From Leptodactylus fallax (lineage: Eukaryota; Chordata; Amphibia; Anura; Leptodactylidae), in the NCBI GenBank assembly GCA_947044405.1, contig CAMRHE010000115.1, forward strand, positions 3,782,001 to 3,846,000: a stretch of DNA of 64,000 nt, given 5' to 3'. Shown piece after piece: positions 57,734 through 64,000 of this stretch. Both the position numbers and the translations under genes were made by a program. Numbering within the stretch: the stretch's first letter is position 1; each line of letters starts with the position of its first letter. Under the pieces are notes generated by a model. It had not been told where the DNA came from. It did not search any database and was given only the letters and a program-made list of their open reading frames with translations.

Positions 57734-57751
57734 AGCACCAAAATAGCACCA
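57734..57751 (-). promoter_or_regulatory. Paired miR-29 seed matches 60-80 bases after the TET3 stop
   Basis: The plus strand AGCACCA occurs at 57734-57740 and TAGCACCA at 57744-57751. The message therefore contains UGGUGCU twice within 18 bases, the second as an 8-mer. Spacing of about 11 bases between seeds is in the range where two sites can act together. TET genes are known miR-29 targets in mammals. Confidence 0.6.
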
Positions 57752-57811
57752 TATATTACAGTGCTGTCAAATAGCTGAGGTACAATGGCCACAATGGTAG
57801 CTGTTTTAATC

Positions 57812-59472
57812 TCATATCCAGCGACTGTATGGTCCCGTAACCTTGGTATAGGCATAGGAAGATGAAGTGGTAAAAGAGTATGACAAAATAGGAGCTGCTT
57901 GTCGAGTTGGAATACTGTCCTTCTTTTCGACAGGTGGGGTCTCTGTAGTAGCAGCACCACCCCACTTTTTCTTTTTGCCAAAGCTTTTGACTTCCTGTTT
58001 GATCCCCAGTCTAGCAGCTTCCTCCTGCCTCAATCGTGCTCTTTCGGCCAATTGCTTCATTTTGGCTTCCCAAAGTGCTAGTCCGTGGTTAGGCTGATTT
58101 AAGTTCTTGTGTTGATAGAAGACCAAGGAAATGCGGGTTGGATGACAGCGATTGGGCTTCTTGAGAGGTGTAGTGGCATGCAGCTCTCTCCGCGCACACT
58201 CTATGAGGATGGAGCCATGGCCCGGTGCTACAGCAACTCCTCCAATATTTTCATCAAGGAAATTGTGTTCACTGTCAGACCAGACTTCTTCCTCATCCTC
58301 TTCTTTTTTCACTGGGGTATCATCCATATTATCATCTAGACTATATGGATCCCAGGTATCTGATTTCAAGGGGGTTGACGGAGTGGTTGGAGCAGCAAAC
58401 ATATTCCATGACTTTTCCTGCATACTGGCACTAGGTGTCACACTGCACCTATCATTACCAGCAACTGAATTCCAGAGCTTTTCTTGGAACATTTGGGTCT
58501 CCTTCATGGAACGCCCTCCGATCCAGTTCTTCGCCTGAGTGTTTGCAGAACTTTCATTGAGCTTGCATGAGCTCCAGACCTTCCCTGGAGTGTTAGAATC
58601 ACGCTGACCACTCTCTGTATCCATCCCATATACACCCCATTGCTTGTTTGATCCATGTATGTTCTTCAAACCCATGCCATTTGATGGGACACCATAATAA
58701 TCTATCTTATCTAGACCATTTGCTAAGCCGGTTTTCTCATTGCTCATAAACAGATTTTGAGGACCTTCTGAATTCGTCCTTTCAGAAGGAGGCAATGCCC
58801 CATTTGCTTTATAGGCCTGATCATTTTTCGGCAAGGAAAGATTCAAAGCTGGGCTTTGAGAAAGGGAATGGACACTAGGGGATCTCTGGAATGGATCGTG
58901 CAAAAAGTCATTCATAGGTTCCTTCTTAATGACTTTGTTAAAACAAGAAGGATAAGGAGTGTTATCCAGTGGAGCAGGTGTAGTCCGGTGGGGGGTACTT
59001 GCTGACCTTTGACTTGCTGCATCATGGAGGTTGTACTGCTGTGCCATGTCTCCAGACCGCCCATAATTTTGCTCAGATGATTCATTTCCATAGCCATGGT
59101 TCACACTGTCAACTGCTGGTTGCATTTCAGATTTTTTCTCAAATGCGTTGCTCATCCATCCACCAGTCCTTGCGTCATTAGAACTAAAATTCATAAACTG
59201 AGAAGGGACCATTGGATTGTTGGGTAAGCCATAATATCCAAAAGGAGGAAGAGCAAATTTTGAGTGATAGCCATTTAGAGAAGGCAGGTTAGGTGCTTGT
59301 GCATAGAAAGAATGGTAGGAGTAAACACTATTCATGCTGTAGGGATCAGAAGGTCTGCAGCTGCCCAAAACAGAGTAACTCTCCACAACTCCGTTTGCAT
59401 TATACTTGTAGTTATTGTAGTGATTTGTAGGCTCCACTTTTATACAAGGCTTTACCTGTTGCTGTGGTGGAC
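57812..59472 (-). CDS. TET3: TET3 methylcytosine dioxygenase, last coding exon (partial gene)
   Basis: The minus-strand acceptor GTCATCCACAG at 59473 opens an exon of about 553 codons ending TGA at 57814-57812. TET3 is a nuclear Fe(II)/2-oxoglutarate enzyme that oxidises 5-methylcytosine in DNA. The exon starts [14 protein letters not shown], passes through a long low-complexity insert ([20 protein letters not shown], many Ser/Asn/Pro), an acidic patch ([14 protein letters not shown]), and then the last part of the double-stranded beta-helix: [47 protein letters not shown]. The His of ELHATTP (codon 58180-58178) corresponds to the third Fe ligand (TET2 His1881). The Arg of PTRISL corresponds to the 2-oxoglutarate-binding Arg1896. 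The C-terminus [14 protein letters not shown] favours TET3. Earlier exons lie beyond 64000. Confidence 0.95.
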
Positions 59473-60186
59473 CTGTGGATGACAGAAGTACAGTGGAGTT
59501 TGTAATAGAACTGCTCGTAATTGTATAATATAGTTTATCAACATAGTCTGCAGCCTAAGGGCTCATACACACAGCAGCGTTACAGATCCATACAAGCTAT
59601 GAAATGTGCAGTCTTCATAGAGCTCCCATAGAGTATGTATGGAGCAGTAATCCCCACCCAAAGGATCTATGGGACCATACTGTATTTGCAATTGTATACA
59701 GAGGCATAAAGGCATAAGCTGTTTTTTTATGTCATATTCATACAAAATGCAACTTAAAAAAGTGTAGCTTGCTCCATCATACAGTATGCTACATTAGAGA
59801 TATCATCCCCTGGAAGACACATTAAATGGGACTGAACTACACTACTATACACAATGTACAGAGTTGTGCCTGGTTCCAAAGTATTGCTGCCCAATAGAGT
59901 ATAATAATATAGATGGACTGGGGAGGAGGAGGCCCATGGCTGCCCAAACCACACAACAATACTTATGCAGCCCTGTACAATGGAGAAGAGGGGCCTCCAG
60001 TGCAAATTATATCTGTGCCCGCTCCTAACACAGATGTATGCAGGTGTTCAAGGTCCTTTGGAAGGACCTTAAGAGGTCATTAAACTTACAGCACTGCACC
60101 AGAGAGGAGATAGAGGACATGCGTGAGGTAGGTGCGCGATTTTATGTCTGTGTGCTCTTATGGGCATTGCAGAGAGCATAGTGCAA

Positions 60187-60535
60187 CTGCTCTTATCCTG
60201 CACATACTGACATAGCACAGTACTACTACCCTTATCCTTTACATATGGGAACAGTACATGACTACTACTCTAATCCTGTACATGTGAGCACCACATAGTA
60301 CAACTACTCTAATCCTACACATATGAGCCCTGCACAGTGCAATTACTCTTATCCTGCACATATTGGCAAAGCAAAGTACTACTACCCTTATCCTGCATAT
60401 ATAGGCACTGTTACTCTAATCCTGCAGATATGGACACTTTACATGACTACTACTCTAACCCTGCACATATGGGTACAACACAGTACTACTACCCTTTACA
60501 TATGGGCACAGCACAGTACCACAACTCTAACAGAG
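60187..60535 (+). repeat. 39-bp minisatellite in TET3 intron
   Basis: The unit CTTATCCTGCACATATGGGC then ACAGCACAGTACTACTAC is repeated about nine times. Anchors lie at 60192, 60231, 60270, 60309, 60348, 60387, 60416 and 60455. All steps are 39 except one of 29. Copies are fairly diverged. The sequence is unrelated to the 39-bp repeat at 53.2 kb. Confidence 0.9.
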
Positions 60536-60639
60536 ATGTCAACCTTGGTGAGCCCTTCATGGGTGATTCACAAATGGCCCCATCTAAACATATTCCGATT
60601 TTTACTGGTGAATTAAAATAAACTATTGCACCATTTTTA

Positions 60640-62164
60640 ACATCAAAGGTAGACCTCAACTATGAGAGACAAAATGAGAAAACATATCTAGAAAATCACA
60701 TTGTCTGATTTTTTAAGAATTTATTTGCCAATTATGGTGGAAAATAAGTATTTGGTCACCTACAAACAAGCAAGATTTCTGTCTCTCACAGACCTGTAAC
60801 TTCTTAAGAGGCTCCTCTGTCCTCCACTCATTACCTGTAGTAATGGCACCTGTTTGACATTGTTATCAGTATAAAAGACACCTGTCCACAACCTCAAACT
60901 GTCACACTCCAAACTCCACTATGGTGAAGACCAAAGAGCTGTGGAAGGACACCAGAAACAAAATTGTAGACCTGCACCAGGCTGGGAAGACTGAATCTGC
61001 AATAGGCAAGCAGCTTGGTGTGAAGAAATCAACTGTGGGAGCAATAATTAGAAAATGGAAGACATACAGTACAAGACCACTGATAATCTCCCTCGATCAG
61101 GGGCTCCACGCAAGATCTCACCCCGTGGGGTCAAAATGATCACAAGAATGGTGAGCAAAAATCCCAGAACCACACGGGGGACCTAGTGAATGACCTGCAG
61201 AAAGCTGGGACTAACGTAACAAAGGCTACTGTCAGTAACACACTACGCCGCCAGGGACTCAGATCCTGCAGTGCCAGACGTGTCCCCCCTGCTTAAGCCA
61301 GTACATATCCGGGCCCGTCTGAAGTTTGCTAGACAGCATTTGGATGTTCCAGAAGAGTATTGGGAGAATGTCATATGGTCAGATGAAACCAAAGTAGAAC
61401 TGTTTGGTAGAAACACAACTCGTCGTGTTTGGAGGAGAGTGAATGCTGAGTTGCATCTAAAGAACACCATACCTACTGTGAAGCATGGGGGCGGCAACAT
61501 CATGCTTTGGGGCTGTTTCTCTGCAAAGGGACCAGGACGACTGATCTGTGTACATGAAAGAATGAATGGAGCCATGTATCGTGAGATTTTGAGTGCAAAC
61601 CTCCTTCCATCAGCAAGGGCATTGAAGATGAAACGTGGCTGGGTCTTTCAGCATGACAATGATCCCAAACACACCGCCAGGGCAATGATGGAGTGGCTTC
61701 GTAATAAGCATTTCAAGGTCCTGGAGTGGCCTAGCCAGTCTCCAGATCTCAACCTCATAGAAAACCTTTGGAGGGAGTTGAAAGTCCGTGTTGCCCAGCG
61801 ACAGCCCCAAAACATCACTGCTCTAGAGGAGATCTGCATGGAGGAATGGGCCAACATACCAGCAACAGTGTGTGCCAACCTTGTGAAGACTTACAGAAAA
61901 CGTTTGACCTCTGTCATTGCCAACAAAGGATATATAACAAAGTATTGAGATGAAGTTTTGTTATTGACCAAATACTTATTTTCCACCATAATTTGCAAAT
62001 AAATTCTTTAAAAATCAGACAATGTGATTTTCTAGATATGTTTTCTCATTTTGTCTCTCATAGTTGAGGTCTACCTATGGTGACAATTACAGGCCGGCCT
62101 CATCTTTTTAAATGGGAGAACTTGCACAGTGGGTGGCTGACTAAATACTTTTTTCCCCACTGTA
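60640..62164 (+). mobile_element. Tc1/mariner transposon, left end truncated
   Basis: The right end finishes CCCCACTG followed by TA at 62163-62164, the TA target expected for Tc1 elements. Inverted arms of about 113 bases (60647-60759 and 61966-62078, containing CTCAACTATGAGAGACAAAA) are nearly identical. The right arm continues 84 more bases to its terminus. The corresponding outer left end is missing or unrecognisable. With a broken transposase and a missing end it cannot move itself. Confidence 0.9.
60921..61948 (+). pseudogene. Tc1-type transposase, broken by three indels
   Basis: It starts [20 protein letters not shown] (helix-turn-helix DNA-binding part) and ends NKGYITKY with TGA at 61948. 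Relative to a continuous frame there is a gain of about 5 bases near 61070 (AGTAC), a loss of one G near 61180 and a gain of one C near 61285. These shift the frame and expose TAG and TGA stops. The catalytic part from about 61271 on is open and retains the DD34E residues: [22 protein letters not shown] and DLNLIENLW. Only a few lesions suggest a relatively young loss of function. Confidence 0.9.
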
Positions 62165-62549
62165 TGTTGCTACCTTTATTGAGTGGTTTGTAATGGTTAT
62201 GACTACACCAAATATGTCTATGTTACTTACTATGTTTCGTGATGGTCAATTAATATAGTATATTACTAAAATGGGTTTATTGTCAGGTTTTGGTAGTTTC
62301 TGAAATATATATACATCAATTATATATATCTTTTTTAATTCTTAGTAATTTGCAAAGGGGATCCCCATCTAATCTGAAAAAACTTTCTTGAGGTTTTACC
62401 CAGGTTTGGGCCTGGTATGTTGTATATGAAAGATTGTTACCCTAATGGATGAGCCATAGGCTCCACTATTCTCTATGTAAGAATTTTCTCTGACCACAAC
62501 TTCAATAGTATTTTGCTTTCCGTGTATAATGTATTAGTATACATAGATA

Positions 62550-64000
62550 CAGTTGAAACCAGAAGTTTATATACACTATATAAAAAGACACATATGCATG
62601 TTTTTCTCATTATCTGACATGAAATCAGAATAAACCTTTCCAGTTTTAGGTCAATTAGGATTACCAAAATTATTTATATTTGCCAAATGCCAGAAAAATG
62701 AGAGAGAGAGAGAATTTTTTAAGGCATTTTTATGACTTTCTGCAAAGTCAAAAGTGAACATACATTTCAATAGTATTTGGTACCATTGCCCTTAAACTGT
62801 ATGACTTAGGTCAAATGTTTTGGATATCCTTCCACAAGGTTCTCACAATAGTTGGTAGAAATTTGGGCCCATTCCTCTTGACAGAACTGGTGTAACTGAG
62901 CCATGTTTGTAGGCTGCCTTGCTCACACCTGTCTTTTCAGCTTTGCCCATAAATTTTCAATAGGATTGAGATCAGGGCTTTGTGATGCCCACTCCAAAAC
63001 ACTGACTTTGTTATCCTTAAGCCACTTTGTAACCAGTTTGTCAGTATGCTTCGGGTCATTGTCCATTTGGAAGACCCATTTGCGCCCAAGCTTTAACTTC
63101 CTGGCTGATGTCTTGAGATGTTGCTTCAGCATTGCCATATAATGTTCTTTCCTCATGATGCCATCTATTTTTTGAAGTGCACCAGTCCCTCCTGCAGCAC
63201 AACAACCCCACAACATGATGCTGCCACCCCTGTATTTCACAGTTGTGATGGTGTTCTTAGGCCTTCAACCTTCTCCTGTTTTCTTCCAAATGTAACGATG
63301 GTCATTATGGCCAAACAGTTCAATTTTAGTTTGGTCAGGCCATAGGACATGTCTCCAAAAATTAAGGTCTTTGTTCCTGTGTGCATTTGCAAACATTAAT
63401 CTGGCTTTTTTATGCTTCTTTCAGCCCATGTCGATACAGTACTCATTTCACTGTGGATAATGACACACTCTTACCAGCTTCTTCACAAGGTCTTTTGCTT
63501 TTGTTCTTGGGTTGATATGCACATTTCGTACCAGAGCACGTTCATCTCTGGGACACAGAACCCGTCTCCTTCCTGAGTCGTATGATGGCTGGACATTCCC
63601 ATCTTGTTTGTACTTGTGTATAATTGTTTGTAGAGATGAACGAGGCACCTTCAGGTATCTGGAAATTGCACCCAAGGATGAACCAGACTTGTGCAAGTCC
63701 ACAATTCTCTTCCTGATATCTTGGCTGATTTCTTTAGACTTTCCCATGATGTTACACAAAGAAGCAGTGTGTTTCAGGTGTGCCTTAAAATACATCCAGA
63801 GGTGTGTCGCTAATTAACTCAGATGTTGCCAATCAGAAGCTTACAAAGACATGACATCATCATATGGGCTGTCCCAAATTGTTTAAAGGCATAGTAATCT
63901 TAGTGTATGTAAACTTTTGACTTTGCAGAAAGTCATAAAAATGCCTTAAAAAATTCTCTCTCATTATTCTGGCATTTGGCAAATATAAATAATTTTGGTA
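62550..64000 (-). mobile_element. Tc1 transposon of the IR/DR (Sleeping Beauty-like) group, right end outside window
   Basis: The left terminus CAGTTGAAACCAGAAGTTTA is preceded by TA at 62548-62549. The inverted arm is about 220 bases long. Its inner half recurs inverted at 63900-64000 (AAGTCATAAAAATGCCTTAA, GCATTTGGCAAATATAAATA). An outer motif (AAGTTTATATACAC) and an inner one (AAAGTGAACATACA on the left; TGTATGTAAACTTTTG on the right) give the two-repeats-per-arm structure of this group. A GA microsatellite (62699-62712) lies in the left arm. The last part of the right arm falls beyond 64000. Confidence 0.85.
62800..63747 (-). pseudogene. Sleeping Beauty-group transposase relic
   Basis: On the minus strand it starts MGKSKEISQDIRKRIVDLHK at 63747, with the paired-like DNA-binding region and GRRRVLCPRDERALVR. 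That frame ends near 63448. Catalytic-domain sequence continues after frame breaks: WPDQTKIELFGHND near 63340 (Asp kept, the next Glu changed to Gln), then a TGA near 63260. An open stretch follows from 63240 to 62923 with FQMDNDPKHTDK and DLNPIENLWAKL. A stop follows LKRQV, but recognisable C-terminal sequence (TNYCENLVEGYPKHL) extends to about 62800. Confidence 0.85.

Larger units (their letters stand above)
46386..57811 (-). other. Probable TET3 3' UTR and downstream sequence
   Basis: This AT-rich stretch follows the TET3 stop codon on the minus strand and contains no other exon I can find. It carries at least seven miR-29 seed matches outside obvious repeats, and a let-7 8-mer, all in the orientation of the TET3 message. 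That supports transcription at least to about 48.1 kb. Several minus-strand AATAAA hexamers occur; the most distal plausible one is at 46408-46413. TET3 messages in mammals also have multi-kilobase 3' UTRs. Dispersed repeats interrupt it. Confidence 0.5.
59473..64000 (-). other. TET3 intron upstream of the last exon
   Basis: No further TET3 exon is recognisable to the window edge. The intron contains a 39-bp minisatellite and two Tc1/mariner elements, listed separately, with about 380 bases of unassigned AT-rich sequence between them (62165-62547). Confidence 0.7.

Noticed and set aside
57867..58538. Plus-strand open frames opposite the TET3 exon
   Set aside because: They are shadows of the TET3 coding strand with no recognisable domain.

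Overview
This window is vertebrate nuclear DNA, most probably from an anuran amphibian. It holds spliced genes with long introns, two Tc1/mariner copies, a tRNA-derived SINE, an L1/Tx1-type retrotransposon relic, and a dense scatter of short inverted-repeat elements of kinds I associate with frogs. The species call is inference; the gene calls are firm.

Three genes form a conserved neighbourhood. MOB1A (+ strand, coding exons 6465-28011, complete, 216 aa) is the Hippo-pathway kinase activator. BOLA3 (- strand, coding exons 41097 down to 33863, complete, 102 aa) is a mitochondrial iron-sulfur assembly factor whose four small exons had to be found by splice-site reading. TET3 (- strand) contributes only its last coding exon (59472-57812), followed by a long AT-rich 3' UTR that may reach about 46.4 kb. 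The rest of TET3 lies beyond position 64000. MOB1A, BOLA3 and TET3 are also neighbours in human 2p13. As I remember the human map, BOLA3 there points the same way as MOB1A; here it points the opposite way, which would imply a local inversion.

Layout: 1-6.2 kb is repeat-rich flank (L1/Tx1 relic 1051-3885 with nested insertions, SINE 5762-5992). 6.2-28.9 kb is MOB1A, with an 85/86-bp minisatellite in intron 1 and several miniature inverted-repeat elements in its introns. 28.9-33.9 kb is intergenic with a hAT-type element flanked by 8-bp target duplications and a 0.7-kb inverted repeat. 33.9-41.1 kb is BOLA3, with a 77-bp minisatellite ending about 20 bp from the exon 1 splice donor, and two perfect CRE palindromes upstream. 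41.5-46.4 kb is intergenic repeats. 46.4-57.8 kb is the probable TET3 3' UTR and downstream sequence, with an unusual number of miR-29 seed matches and a nested 39-bp tandem repeat. 59.5-64 kb is TET3 intron carrying a 39-bp minisatellite and two degenerate Tc1-like transposons.

The three genes act in unrelated processes, so the grouping is one of position, not of pathway. I found no convincing unknown multi-gene system. The points most worth following up are the BOLA3 orientation, the repeat array against its first exon, the miR-29 site cluster, and several compound palindromes.
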